From assembly GCF_001258055.1 (NCBI RefSeq), contig NZ_CVRM01000037.1, positions 1 to 64,000 of the forward strand: a stretch of DNA of 64,000 nt, in the 5' to 3' direction. The position numbers and the translations under genes are program-made. Below are positions 54,573 through 63,598 of this stretch, piece by piece; the stretch's first letter is position 1, and the number at the start of each line of letters is the position of its first letter. The notes beneath the pieces were generated by a model that searched no databases, had not been told where the DNA came from, and saw nothing but the letters and a program-made list of their open reading frames with translations. This DNA is from Phaeobacter italicus. Its GTDB lineage: Bacteria; Pseudomonadota; Alphaproteobacteria; Rhodobacterales; Rhodobacteraceae.

Positions 54573-54596
54573 ACGCCCGCCAATTGGCGGGCGTTC
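54573..54596. terminator. Terminator between the hexomutase and AsmA genes
   Basis: ACGCCCGCC-AATT-GGCGGGCGT, a nine-bp perfect stem with a T-containing tail to the right. It serves the capsule operon. Confidence 0.75.
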
Positions 54597-54615
54597 TCGT
54601 TTCCGAAGGGGACGA

Positions 54616-56568
54616 TCAGTTACCGCCCAGCAGGCGCAGCAACTGTTCCTTTGCCTCCTGTTCGATACGGTCCCGGATCGCCTCGTTCAGATCCTGTTCC
54701 GGCGCCAGTTCGGTATCCAGTTCTTCGCTCAGTTTTTCGCGCAGCCGCTCCTTGGCCTGTTCTTCAACCGCGTCGATTTCTGGTTGAAGCGCGCGTTTCA
54801 GATCAGGGCGAATTTTCGGATCGCTCCAGCGGCCCGTAATCGCGACCGGTATGGATAGTGCAGATGCCCCATCGCCACGTTGCAGGCTGGGGGTAAACAG
54901 ATAGTCGATATCCTGCGCGCCAAGGCCAACGCGCCCCTCACCAACGGCACGAAGCCCCTTGAGCGTCAGCAGCAGATCCTTGTTCAGGAGGTTGCCGTTT
55001 TCGATCGTGTAGCTGCCTGTGAGCTGATCAAACACCGTGCTGCCCCCATTGCCGCTGCCGCTGCGCATCAGCTGTTCAAGATCAAAGCCCGTGAAAAAAC
55101 CCTTGCCCACTTCCAGCCAGCCCTTACCGCTGAGCGAGGCCATGATCTGCGCCAGAGAGTTGCCGACACCGAGATATTCCAACTCGCCCAGTGCTTCGCC
55201 GTTCAGGCGATCATATCCTGCGGTCTGGCCCAGCATCTGTTCGATCCGCACCCCCTGAAAGCTCAGCTTGCCGCCGACAGAAAGGCCGTTGCGATTGTTG
55301 GCCACCACCTGGCCCTGGACCTGTCCCCCAAACAGAGCGGCTGGCAGGAACTTCAGCACGGCGCGGGAATTGTCGAGCGAAAAGTCCAGTTTGCTCTCTC
55401 CCAGGCGGAGCGAGCCAGTGTCCACGGCTTGGACGTCCAGAGCGATATTGGCGTCAAATCCTGCAAGCCACCCCATGTCGATCACATCGCGTGACCAGCC
55501 ATCGCTGACGGGGTCGTCCCCCTCGCCCGCCGCGGCAGAGGCAGGCAGATCCCCTTTGTCGCCCGGCAGCAGCGGGGCGAGGTCAAGCGCGCCGGCGCTC
55601 AGCTGTGCGGTGATGGTGGGTTTGCCTGCCAACGTGATATCCGCGCCGCCTGTGATGCGGTTTTCATCCGCCGAAAGCGAAAGATCCCTGAGCGCCAGCC
55701 GACCGTCAGAGGTATAGGTTGCATCCGCCCCGATGAGCCACTCACCGACCTTTGGCAGCTCTGCACCCGGTGCGACCCCGAACGCCGCCAATGTCGCGCC
55801 AAGATCAGTGCTGCGCCCGGTCAGGCGGCCACTGGCAGCACCTGTCAGCTCTGCGCGGCCATCAAACCGCAGCTCGGTATCCTTGGCTGTGATGCTCGCC
55901 CCAATCGAAGAGACCTCTCCTGCCAAAAAGGCCGCAAATGTGCCGATTTCACCAACCACACGGACGGGCGCACCGGCAGGGCGCAGGGTGACATCCATAT
56001 CGACGGTCCCGGTGGGATCCGGCCATGCCAGCGCCACGTCGACCTGGCGCATTTCCACCGGTGCCTCTCCGAATGGGGCATAGCGCAGGGTGGCCCCGGT
56101 CAGGTTCAGCGCCTCGATACTGACCGGCAGGCTGTCAAAAGCCCCCGACGAAGATGCGGTTGTTTGAACATCTGCCGCGGTCGGACGTTCCAGCACCCAG
56201 TTGCCGGTTCCATCTTCACGGGTGCTGAGGTTGAGCTGCGGCAGAACCGCTGAGAGCTCTGTCACCCGCACCTTGCCCGCGATCAGATCCGCAGCGGCAA
56301 TGCCGATGGTCAGGCGTTCTGCCGTCAGCATCGGTTCAGGACCAGCCCAGGAGGCGTTGGAAAGGGCCACGCGGTCTGCCTTAACCCCCAATGTCGGCCA
56401 CAGCGTATAGCCGACACGCCCGCCAAATGTGACTGTCCGACCTGTCTGCGCCTCGATTTGATCCGCTGCAAGTTTCGCCAGTTTCTCGCCCGGCAACACC
56501 AAGAGCACCCCAACCAGCAACACGACCGCAATCAGCAGCGCCATCACGCTGCGCAAAATCAGCTTCAT
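54616..56568 (-). CDS. AsmA-family protein
   Basis: A 650-residue AsmA/DUF748-type protein: an N-terminal membrane anchor (MKLILRSVMALLIAVVLLVGVLLVLPG) and a long beta-rich periplasmic part. The AsmA N-terminal domain is around GRTVTFGGRVGYTLWPTLGVKADRVALSN, and the C-terminal domain contains SLQGVRIE-like KLSFQGVRIEQML and GSYTIENGNLLNKDLLL. These proteins bridge the periplasm and are linked to lipid transport and outer-membrane maintenance. It is monocistronic. Confidence 0.9.
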   Translation of the reverse strand: MKLILRSVMALLIAVVLLVGVLLVLPGEKLAKLAADQIEAQTGRTVTFGGRVGYTLWPTLGVKADRVALSNASWAGPEPMLTAERLTIGIAAADLIAGKVRVTELSAVLPQLNLSTREDGTGNWVLERPTAADVQTTASSSGAFDSLPVSIEALNLTGATLRYAPFGEAPVEMRQVDVALAWPDPTGTVDMDVTLRPAGAPVRVVGEIGTFAAFLAGEVSSIGASITAKDTELRFDGRAELTGAASGRLTGRSTDLGATLAAFGVAPGAELPKVGEWLIGADATYTSDGRLALRDLSLSADENRITGGADITLAGKPTITAQLSAGALDLAPLLPGDKGDLPASAAAGEGDDPVSDGWSRDVIDMGWLAGFDANIALDVQAVDTGSLRLGESKLDFSLDNSRAVLKFLPAALFGGQVQGQVVANNRNGLSVGGKLSFQGVRIEQMLGQTAGYDRLNGEALGELEYLGVGNSLAQIMASLSGKGWLEVGKGFFTGFDLEQLMRSGSGNGGSTVFDQLTGSYTIENGNLLNKDLLLTLKGLRAVGEGRVGLGAQDIDYLFTPSLQRGDGASALSIPVAITGRWSDPKIRPDLKRALQPEIDAVEEQAKERLREKLSEELDTELAPEQDLNEAIRDRIEQEAKEQLLRLLGGN

Positions 56569-56712
56569 CAGCCCAACCCTCTTGCCTTGCAGCCCCGGTT
56601 TTCCGGGGTCTGGGCAGAGCTTACCTCTTTGCGGGTCTCAGGCAAAGGCAGATGCGACGGGCTGAGGTCTGGCAGGGACTGGTTGGTGATCACGCAGGCA
56701 CATTGAAACGAA

Positions 56713-56737
56713 AAGGGGGGCGATTACCGCCCCCCCC
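56713..56737 (-). terminator. Terminator of the choline transporter operon
   Basis: GGGGGGCG-ATTAC-CGCCCCCC (56715-56735). On the minus strand it is followed by TTTTCG. Confidence 0.82.
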
Positions 56738-56758
56738 GCTTTCTAGATCATGTGCCGA

Positions 56759-57787
56759 TCAGCCCTGCCCAAGCGGGTCCACCAGCTTGGCAAGAACCCG
56801 GTCCTTGGTCACTTGCCCGATCAGTTGGCCATTTTCCGTCACCCCGATGGGAGAATCCGTTTCCGCAAAGCGGTGGATCACATCGCGGATGCTGGTTTCA
56901 GCATCGACGCTTGTGGACAGTGCGCCAGTTGCAGGCCCCATCAGATCCTTGGCCGAGAGCACCCCAAGCGGGTTCATATGCGCCACAAAATCGGCGACAT
57001 ATTCGTCTTCCGGTTTGGAATAGATCTCGGACGGGGTGCCACATTGGACGATACGCCCCCCTTCCATGATGGCGATCCGATTGCCGATCTTGAAGGCTTC
57101 GTCCAGGTCATGGGACACAAAGATGATGGTGCGTTTCAGCTTTTCCTGAAGGCGCAGCAGCTCATCCTGCAGCTTGGTACGAATGAGCGGGTCAAGCGCA
57201 GAGAAGGGCTCGTCCATCAACAGGATCGGTGCTTCGGTCGAGAAGGCACGCGCCAGACCAACCCGCTGTTGCATACCGCCTGACAGCTCTCCGACCTTGC
57301 GATCAGCCCAGTCCGACAGCCCCACCAGTTCCAGCTGTTCATTGGCGCGGCGGGTCCGCTCGGACTTGGAGAGCCCCGCCAGTTCAAGCCCCAACCAGAC
57401 GTTTTCACGCACCGTGCGCCAGGGCAGCAGGCCAAACTGCTGGAACACCATCGCGATGTGGTTCTGGCGCATCCGGCGCAGGGTCGCGCCATCGGCGTTG
57501 GTGATATCCACCATTTGCGAGCCGTCAGACACCCGCACCGCCCCCCGCACCACCGGGTTCAGCCCGTTGATGGCCCGAAGAAGGGTCGATTTGCCAGAGC
57601 CCGACAGCCCCATGAGAACAAGCGTCTCGCCCTCTTCCACGGTGAGCGTGCAATTGTGAACGCCCAAGACCTGCCCGCTTTTGTTCTTGACGGTTGCACG
57701 GTCCATGCCCTCGTCCATGAACGGCAGGGCCTTTTGCGGTTTTTCCCCAAAGACGATGGAGACATTGTCAAATTCAACAGCCGTCAT
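56759..57787 (-). CDS. choV: Choline ABC transporter ATPase
   Basis: A 342-residue ATPase of the ProV/ChoV type. Walker A is GLSGSGKSTLLRAI, the Q-loop VFQQFGLLPWRTV, the signature LSGGMQQRVGLARAF and Walker B ILLMDEPFSALDP. The C-terminal part carries the CBS-like stretch expected in this branch. It is third in the operon, three bases after choW. Confidence 0.94.
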   Translation of the reverse strand: MTAVEFDNVSIVFGEKPQKALPFMDEGMDRATVKNKSGQVLGVHNCTLTVEEGETLVLMGLSGSGKSTLLRAINGLNPVVRGAVRVSDGSQMVDITNADGATLRRMRQNHIAMVFQQFGLLPWRTVRENVWLGLELAGLSKSERTRRANEQLELVGLSDWADRKVGELSGGMQQRVGLARAFSTEAPILLMDEPFSALDPLIRTKLQDELLRLQEKLKRTIIFVSHDLDEAFKIGNRIAIMEGGRIVQCGTPSEIYSKPEDEYVADFVAHMNPLGVLSAKDLMGPATGALSTSVDAETSIRDVIHRFAETDSPIGVTENGQLIGQVTKDRVLAKLVDPLGQG

Positions 57788-57790
57788 GGA

Positions 57791-58621
57791 TCAGCGCTCC
57801 ACTCTGAGGACACGGTCAAGGATGATCGCCACAACAACGATGACGAAACCCGATTCAAACCCAAGCGCAGTATTGACCTGGTTCAGAGCCCGGACCACCG
57901 GCACGCCGAGACCATCAGCCCCCACCAGCGCGGCGATGACCACCATCGACAGCGACAGCATGATGGTCTGGTTCAGGCCGGTCATGATCTGCGGCAGGGC
58001 ATAGGGCAACTCCACCTTCCAGAGCGTCTGGGATTTGGTGGCCCCAAAGGCCTCAGCGGCCTCAAGCAGGGGTTTGGGAGTGGACGACACCCCAAGATGG
58101 GTCAAGCGGATCGGCGCAGGCAAGACAAAGATCACCGTCGCAATGAGCCCCGGCACCATCCCGATGCCAAAGAACACAATCGCCGGGATCAGATACACGA
58201 AGGTCGGCAGCGTCTGCATCAGGTCAAGCACCGGTCGCATGGCCACAAACAGACGCGGGCGATGGGCCGCCGCAATACCGATGGGCACACCAATGGCCAT
58301 ACAGACCAGACAGGCCGACAGAACCAGTGTCAGGCTTTCTGTGGTTTCTTCCCAGTAGCCCTGATTGAGAATGAACAGAAATCCAAGTGCAACAAAAACG
58401 CAGATCTTCCAGTTGCGCTGCAACAGCCAAGTGATGGCGACAAAGACACCAACGGTGATGAACGGATGCGGGGTCTGCAACACCCAGAGGATGCCGTCGA
58501 TCAACAGCTCCAGAAGCCAGGACAGCCAGTCAAAGAAGGGCTCTCCAATGTCCTGCAACCATTCGAAAACAGCCTTTGCCGTTTTCCCGACTGGGATTTT
58601 TGTGTCGGTAAGCCAGTCCAT
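57791..58621 (-). CDS. choW: Choline ABC transporter permease
   Basis: A 276-residue permease with six to seven predicted helices and the ABC permease loop EAAEAFGATKSQTLWKVELPYALPQIM. ProW-type. It begins after a strong intercistronic terminator and ends three bases before choV. Confidence 0.93.
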   Translation of the reverse strand: MDWLTDTKIPVGKTAKAVFEWLQDIGEPFFDWLSWLLELLIDGILWVLQTPHPFITVGVFVAITWLLQRNWKICVFVALGFLFILNQGYWEETTESLTLVLSACLVCMAIGVPIGIAAAHRPRLFVAMRPVLDLMQTLPTFVYLIPAIVFFGIGMVPGLIATVIFVLPAPIRLTHLGVSSTPKPLLEAAEAFGATKSQTLWKVELPYALPQIMTGLNQTIMLSLSMVVIAALVGADGLGVPVVRALNQVNTALGFESGFVIVVVAIILDRVLRVER

Positions 58622-58681
58622 GCGCCTGCCTTTCGATGAGAAGTGGTCGGAATTCGCACAAAGGGCGAATTCAGGTCAAAA

Positions 58682-58714
58682 AAAACCCTCCACCACAAGG
58701 CTGTGGTGGAGGGC
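58682..58714 (-). terminator. Intercistronic terminator between choX and choW
   Basis: Perfect 12-bp stem CCCTCCACCACA/TGTGGTGGAGGG (58685-58696 and 58701-58712) followed on the minus strand by TTTTTTTT. It is likely to lower permease and ATPase expression relative to the binding protein. Confidence 0.88.
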
Positions 58715-58728
58715 ATTCATGCGTCAGA

Positions 58729-59655
58729 TCACAGACCCAGAGACGCCTTTACTGCTGCGGTTGCATCGCCACCGTCCTTGGTAGTCACACCGTCGAGCCA
58801 GCCCATGAACGCATCCGGGTTGGCCTTGAGCCAGGCGCTGGCCGCATCTGCGGGGTCTTCGCCGTCGTTCAGGATTGCACCCATGATCTCATTCTCCATC
58901 GCGAGGGAGAATTCGAGGTTCGTGAGCAGCTTGCCGACGTTCGGGCATTCTTCGACATACCCTTTGCGGGTGTTGGTAAAGACAGTCGCACCACCGAAAT
59001 TCGGGCCAAAGAATTCGTCACCACCGGTGAGGTAGCCCATCTCGAAGTTAGCGTTCATCGGGTGCGGTTCCCAACCAAGGAAGACAACCGGCTCGCCCTT
59101 GCGGGAGGCGCGTTCGACCTGAGCCAGCATGCCCTGCTCGGAGCTTTCGACCACTTCAAAACCGTTCAGACCAAAGGAGCCGCCGTCGATCATCGACTGG
59201 ATCAGACGGTTGCCGTCGTTGCCCGGCTCGATGCCGTAGATCTTGCCCTCAAGCGCGTCCGCATGGGCGGCGATGTCGGCGAAGTCCTTGATGCCCAGCT
59301 CGGTTGCGGCGCTGTTGACCGCGAGCGTGTATTTCGCACCTTCAAGGTTTGCACGCACGGTTTCGACGGTGCCTGCTTCGCGGTAGGGGGCAATGTCGCC
59401 TTCCATTGTCGGCATCCAGTTGCCCAGGAACACGTCGATGTCACCGTTTGCCATGGAGGTATAGGTCACCGGCACGGACAGGATCTTGATGTCGGTCTCA
59501 TAGCCGAGCGCTTCCAATACGGTGGTTGTCGCCGCCGTGGTGGCGGTGATGTCCGTCCAACCCACATCGGAGAAGACCACTTCGCTGCAATCCGCAGCAG
59601 CCATGCTGGCCGAGGCCACGATCGCGAGTGTCGAGAGCGACGAAAGAAGTTTCAT
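58729..59655 (-). CDS. choX: Choline-binding periplasmic protein
   Basis: A 308-residue binding protein with a signal peptide (MKLLSSLSTLAIVASASMAAA). The known choline box of Sinorhizobium meliloti ChoX (Trp43, Asp45, Trp90, Tyr119, Asn156, Trp205) matches W33, D35, W80, Y109, N146 and W195 here, each shifted by exactly ten. This gives strong support for choline as substrate. It is first in the operon, with its own strong terminator behind it. Confidence 0.95.
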   Translation of the reverse strand: MKLLSSLSTLAIVASASMAAADCSEVVFSDVGWTDITATTAATTTVLEALGYETDIKILSVPVTYTSMANGDIDVFLGNWMPTMEGDIAPYREAGTVETVRANLEGAKYTLAVNSAATELGIKDFADIAAHADALEGKIYGIEPGNDGNRLIQSMIDGGSFGLNGFEVVESSEQGMLAQVERASRKGEPVVFLGWEPHPMNANFEMGYLTGGDEFFGPNFGGATVFTNTRKGYVEECPNVGKLLTNLEFSLAMENEIMGAILNDGEDPADAASAWLKANPDAFMGWLDGVTTKDGGDATAAVKASLGL

Positions 59656-60119
59656 GATGTATTCCCTGTTGTTTTCGAGTTGGCAGGCGGCCAAGGCCCC
59701 CACCGGTTTGACACGCTAAGCCTTACCGCATTGCGACACAATCAGCCACCCTTGCGACATCTGGCCGGGCATATTGCCGGTCCTGGTCACGTTCGGATCG
59801 CCCTCGCCGCATCACGCCTGTCGGCAGGCTCAGTACCGGGAACCGGGGGTATTCTTGACCCTCTCAGCCCCATTCGTGGCGAAACTCTGCCAAGGATACA
59901 GGGGCTGCGTAAACCAAAAACTTAAATAACGGATCAAAAAATGGCGTGATGGGCCAACAAATGTCGGTTTTCACAAATCTGCGCCAGCAATGCGGCATCC
60001 GAATCGCCATCACTGACGCGAGAATCCCCAACCTGCCCTGACAGTCCCCCTGAAGGGGAGCAGCAGGGTTGCAAATTCCATTATTCCCAAAGACCCCAGC
60101 GCAGGGTATACGCGCGCGC
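59656..60119. other. Intergenic region between choX and rimO
   Basis: A 464-base gap between divergent genes. It contains the direct repeats at 59731-59759. No gene with a plausible start or motif was seen; a 30-codon frame near 59950 is unsupported. Confidence 0.55.
59731..59759. promoter_or_regulatory. Direct repeats TTGCGACA upstream of choX
   Basis: TTGCGACA at 59731-59738 and 59752-59759, exactly 21 bases (two helical turns) apart, 76-104 bases upstream of the choX start. Confidence 0.45.
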
Positions 60120-61541
60120 ATGACACAGACACCCGGTTCCACCAATCCGCCCAGCCTTCGACCTGATCTCGCGCCCAAGCCCCGGCTTGGTGAGGCGCCC
60201 CGTGACGGGCAGCCCACCCTCGGCATGGTATCGCTTGGCTGCCCCAAGGCATTGGTGGACAGCGAACGTATCCTGACGCGCCTGCGCGCCGAGGGCTATG
60301 GCGTGTCGCCGGATTACTCCGGGGCTGATGCGGTGATCGTGAACACCTGTGGCTTCCTCGACAGTGCCAAGGCCGAAAGCCTTGAAGCCATCGGTGAGGC
60401 GCTGAAGGAAAACGGCAAGGTGATCGTGACTGGCTGCCTGGGTGCAGAGCCGGATTATATCCGCGAACACCACCCCCGCATTCTGGCCGTGACCGGCCCC
60501 CACCAATACGAGCAGGTACTGGATGCGGTCCATGCTGCCGTACCGCCCAGCCCCAACCCTTATGTGGATCTGCTGCCTGCAGCGGGGGTAAAGCTCACGC
60601 CCCGCCACTTCAGCTATCTGAAGATCTCAGAGGGCTGCAATCACAAGTGCAAGTTCTGCATCATCCCCGACATGCGCGGCAAACTCGCCTCGCGCCCGGC
60701 CCATGCCGTTCTGCGGGAGGCAGAGAAGCTGGTGGACGCGGGCGTGCGCGAGCTGTTGGTGATTTCGCAGGACACCTCTGCCTATGGGCTGGATCGCAAA
60801 TACGATGTGAACCCCTGGAAAGACGGTGAGGTGCGCAGCCATATCCAGGACCTCAGCCGCGAGCTGGGCAAGCTGGCCCCCGCGGATGAGCTGTGGGTGC
60901 GGCTGCATTATGTCTACCCCTACCCGCATGTGCGCGAGCTGATCCCGCTGATGGCGGATCCGGACAACGCGCTCTTGCCCTATCTGGATATTCCGTTCCA
61001 ACACGCCCACCCCGACGTGCTGCGCCGCATGGCCCGTCCGGCGGCGGCCGCCAAGACACTGGATGAAATCAACGCCTGGCGCGCGACCTGCCCGGACATC
61101 ACCCTGCGCTCTACCTTTATCGTTGGCTACCCCGGCGAGACCGAGGCGGAGTTCCAGCATCTCCTCGACTGGATGGACGAGGCGCAGCTGGACCGTGTGG
61201 GCTGTTTCAAATACGAAAACGTCGACGGCGCGCGTTCCAACGACCTGCCGGACCATGTGCCGGAAGAGGTGAAGCAGGAGCGCTGGGAGCGCTTTATGGA
61301 GAAGGCGCAGGCGATTTCCGAGGCCAAGCTGGAGGCCAAGGTCGGCCAGACCATGCAAGTGATTGTCGATGACATCGACGAGGACGGCATCGCCACCTGC
61401 CGCACCAAAGCCGACGCGCCGGAAATCGACGGCAACCTGTTCATTGACGAGGGAACGGAAGGGTTGCAGGTTGGCGATCTGGTTGCCGTCGAAGTTGATG
61501 AGGCTGGGGAGTATGACTTGTGGGGCGTCATAGCTTCATAA
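60120..61541 (+). CDS. rimO: Ribosomal protein S12 methylthiotransferase
   Basis: A radical-SAM enzyme that adds a methylthio group to the conserved aspartate of S12. The 473-residue protein has the N-terminal auxiliary-cluster cysteines C41, C77 and C106, the radical-SAM CX3CX2C at C173, C177 and C180 (GCNHKCKFC), and a C-terminal TRAM-like domain. The start is taken at [10 protein letters not shown]. It is divergent from choX across 464 bases. Confidence 0.96.
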   Translation: MTQTPGSTNPPSLRPDLAPKPRLGEAPRDGQPTLGMVSLGCPKALVDSERILTRLRAEGYGVSPDYSGADAVIVNTCGFLDSAKAESLEAIGEALKENGKVIVTGCLGAEPDYIREHHPRILAVTGPHQYEQVLDAVHAAVPPSPNPYVDLLPAAGVKLTPRHFSYLKISEGCNHKCKFCIIPDMRGKLASRPAHAVLREAEKLVDAGVRELLVISQDTSAYGLDRKYDVNPWKDGEVRSHIQDLSRELGKLAPADELWVRLHYVYPYPHVRELIPLMADPDNALLPYLDIPFQHAHPDVLRRMARPAAAAKTLDEINAWRATCPDITLRSTFIVGYPGETEAEFQHLLDWMDEAQLDRVGCFKYENVDGARSNDLPDHVPEEVKQERWERFMEKAQAISEAKLEAKVGQTMQVIVDDIDEDGIATCRTKADAPEIDGNLFIDEGTEGLQVGDLVAVEVDEAGEYDLWGVIAS

Positions 61542-61561
61542 GAGAACATTCGAATTCAGTC

Positions 61562-62068
61562 ATGTTTCAGCCGATCGACCTCCAGCCTTTTATCTCTGAT
61601 TGGGACACCAACAAAGAAAACTCAGAGAGCTATAACTTTGGATACGATGCTTTGCTGGCGTTCGGTTCAGCTGTCCATGACAAGACAGGCCTGCTCGTCT
61701 TGGCACATGCCGTCTATGGCTGGATGCCCACAATCCTGAAATCATACAATTTGGACGGCCTTTGTGTTGAGGATATCCGGGGCGGTTTTCTCCCAGAAGA
61801 GCCAGCGCTAAATAATTCTTGGGTTGGAACGTCCAAAATGTTCCACTTTCTCGCTCCCGATGTCTGGCCAATTTGGGACAGCCGTGTCGCGTTGCATTTT
61901 GGTTTGCCACGCAGTGACCAGCATAATCGCCGCGATGTGTATCAGAATTACTCGGAGTTCATGCGGTTTGAGGCTCAGTCAAGCACAAACCCAACGAACT
62001 ACAGCAATTTGCGATTTCTGGAGTTGTGCTTGTTTTCGGCTCGCCCCGTAGAAAACGCGACCGAATAG
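61562..62068 (+). CDS. Orphan AT-rich gene of unknown function
   Basis: A 168-residue protein I do not recognise. It has no signal peptide, no membrane segment and no tandem cysteines. A distinctive centre reads WVGTSKMFHFLAPDVWPIWDSRVALHFG, aromatic and His-rich, which could be a ligand or catalytic site. The composition is visibly more AT-rich than the neighbours. It follows rimO after 20 bases, but rimO is a conserved single-copy gene, so this is probably an inserted cargo gene. Copy C of the structured repeat begins 15 bases after its stop. Confidence 0.6.
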   Translation: MFQPIDLQPFISDWDTNKENSESYNFGYDALLAFGSAVHDKTGLLVLAHAVYGWMPTILKSYNLDGLCVEDIRGGFLPEEPALNNSWVGTSKMFHFLAPDVWPIWDSRVALHFGLPRSDQHNRRDVYQNYSEFMRFEAQSSTNPTNYSNLRFLELCLFSARPVENATE

Positions 62069-62082
62069 GCCGCACACCTTGC

Positions 62083-62185
62083 CAGCACCTGACCCTGGGT
62101 GGGTGCGAACCGCCCTCTCCGTTTTGCCGGGGGCAAACCTACAGTTTGACGGGCGCGTCGGGCGCTGCCCGCGCTTTGCGCGGGG
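62083..62185 (+). repeat. Structured intergenic repeat, copy C
   Basis: CAGCACCTGACCCTGGGTGG at 62083 followed by GTGCGAACCGCCCTCTCC, the extra block GTTTTGCC...GGCAAACC also seen at 26778, then GTCGGGCGCTGCCC and the terminal hairpin CCGCG-CTTT-CGCGG. Orientation is the same as copies A and B. Confidence 0.8.
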
Positions 62186-62284
62186 CTTGTTTTGCACAGG
62201 CTTGCGGCTATCTGCCCCTCCCCTCGCGCCAAATCCCTCCTATCTTCTCCCTCAACCGCAACCAGCCAGGGAGATCCCCCAGCC

Positions 62285-62539
62285 ATGCCAAGCGACAAGA
62301 CAGACACTCCGGACATCGCCCAGAAAGCCCCCTTCCCCGTCGAGGTGACGGAGGGAAAGACCTATTTCTGGTGTTCCTGCGGTAAATCTTCGCGTCAGCC
62401 GTTCTGCGATGGCTCTCATGCGGGGACGGGGTTTGCGCCGGTGAAATACACTGCAGAGAAGGACGGAAAAGCTTTCTTCTGCGGTTGCAAGCACACCGAC
62501 AAGGCGCCGCTCTGCGATGGCAGCCATGCATCCCTCTAG
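62285..62539 (+). CDS. CDGSH iron-sulfur protein, two clusters
   Basis: An 84-residue protein with two CDGSH motifs, FWCSCGKSSRQPFCDGSH and FFCGCKHTDKAPLCDGSH, each expected to hold a 2Fe-2S cluster with three Cys and one His. It is soluble, without the membrane anchor of mitoNEET. It is probably an electron or cluster carrier. The DCC-family gene begins 22 bases later. Confidence 0.93.
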   Translation: MPSDKTDTPDIAQKAPFPVEVTEGKTYFWCSCGKSSRQPFCDGSHAGTGFAPVKYTAEKDGKAFFCGCKHTDKAPLCDGSHASL

Positions 62540-62561
62540 CGCCAAAAGCAGGAACACCACC

Positions 62562-62942
62562 GTGGCCGATCAGCAAGAGCAGACAGATGTGCTGTACAAT
62601 GGCGACTGCCCGGTGTGCAGCGTCGAAATCGACCATTATGCGCGGCTGTCGCAACGGCGGGACCTGCCAGTGCGGTTTGACGATCTGAACGCCTGCGATC
62701 TGGCCCGATGGGGTGTGGATGCCGATCAGGCGGCGCGGCGGCTCCATGTGCGGCACAAGGGCGAAGTCCTGAGCGGCATCCCCGCTTTTCTTGTCCTGTG
62801 GTCCCAAATGCCGGGTTATCGATGGCTGGGGCGGATTGTCGGCCTTCCGGGGCTGCGCCAGCTGGCAACGCTGGTCTATGACCATCTGCTTGCGCCCCTG
62901 CTTTATCGTTGGCACCTGCGGCGGATCAAGCGACAGGGATGA
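62562..62942 (+). CDS. DCC-family thiol-disulfide protein (DUF393)
   Basis: A 126-residue protein with the motif VLYNGDCPVCSVEIDHYARL (DxxCxxC) of the DUF393/DCC family, predicted thioredoxin-like. The GTG at 62562 with AGGAA six to ten bases upstream is my preferred start; an ATG at 62526 overlaps the CDGSH gene. The pairing with an iron-sulfur protein suggests redox work, but the substrate is unknown. Confidence 0.85.
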   Translation: MADQQEQTDVLYNGDCPVCSVEIDHYARLSQRRDLPVRFDDLNACDLARWGVDADQAARRLHVRHKGEVLSGIPAFLVLWSQMPGYRWLGRIVGLPGLRQLATLVYDHLLAPLLYRWHLRRIKRQG

Positions 62943-62943
62943 G

Positions 62944-62976
62944 ACAAAAATAGGCGCCCCTGCAAGGAGCGCCTGT
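62944..62976 (-). terminator. Terminator of the DUF6455 operon
   Basis: AGGCGC/GCGCCT (62952-62957 and 62969-62974) plus CC/GG pairs. On the minus strand it is followed by ATTTTTG. It separates two convergent operons. Confidence 0.7.
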
Positions 62977-63007
62977 CAGTGTGTAATGCGCGGAATGCCC
63001 GTCTGGA

Positions 63008-63286
63008 TCAGGGCATGAGACGTTTCAGGGTCTGCGCACTTGGGCAGAAATCGGGGACTGCTGGCCCCTCCCCCGGCTTGCGCGCCGATGACCACAGCGC
63101 GCAGGCATTGCTGCAACCGCCACTGCGGCAGCGCGTCACCAGCTTGGCATAATCGAGATGACTCAACTCTCCGCTGCGAAGGGCCGCGCTAAGGTCGATG
63201 CCCGCAGCCTTTGCCACGGTCTGCAATAGCCACAGATGCCGGAAAAGATCACCGAGATGCTCGCTCTCATAAGCGAGGTCTTTCAT
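63008..63286 (-). CDS. DUF6455-family protein, third gene
   Basis: A 92-residue cysteine-containing protein. The four Cys are C53, C58, C62 and C81 (TRCRSGGCSNACALW ... DFCPSA). The first and third of the cluster keep the nine-residue distance of its two paralogues, while the middle Cys is shifted by two. The start at MKDLAYESEH overlaps the previous gene by four bases. It may bind metal or heme; unproven. Confidence 0.8.
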   Translation of the reverse strand: MKDLAYESEHLGDLFRHLWLLQTVAKAAGIDLSAALRSGELSHLDYAKLVTRCRSGGCSNACALWSSARKPGEGPAVPDFCPSAQTLKRLMP

Positions 63287-63558
63287 GCCACGCGGTCCCG
63301 CAGCGCAGTGAGCCTTGCCGCGTTTCGGCACCCTTCCATCGGGGCCATGCTGCGTGGGCTGTCTGTCTGCTCATGAGCGGCCAGAAACCGCTCGCAGCGG
63401 TGCACTTCACTACACCCACGGCAGCGGGTGATCATCGCAGCCCAGTCCTGTTGGTCAAAATCTCCGGCCGCGAAAGAAGCGCTCAGATCGGCGCCAACGA
63501 CCTTCCCCATCCGCGCCATCAGCCGCAGATGTCGGAGGGGATCCCCCAATGTTTGCAT
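63283..63558 (-). CDS. DUF6455-family protein, second gene
   Basis: A 91-residue paralogue with Cys at 46, 49, 55 and 77 (TRCRGCSEVHRCERFL ... EGCRNA). The CX2CX5C spacing equals that of the first gene, with the fourth Cys a few residues later. It is predicted helical, with no signal peptide. It is translationally coupled to the third gene by a four-base overlap. Confidence 0.82.
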   Translation of the reverse strand: MQTLGDPLRHLRLMARMGKVVGADLSASFAAGDFDQQDWAAMITRCRGCSEVHRCERFLAAHEQTDSPRSMAPMEGCRNAARLTALRDRVA

Positions 63559-63598
63559 GTCAAATCTCCTTGGCGATTCTGGAAAGCCACGCGGGCCC

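Noticed and set aside
59950-60042. 30-codon frame upstream of rimO
   Set aside because: There is no ribosome site, no conservation argument, and a composition like the surrounding non-coding DNA.
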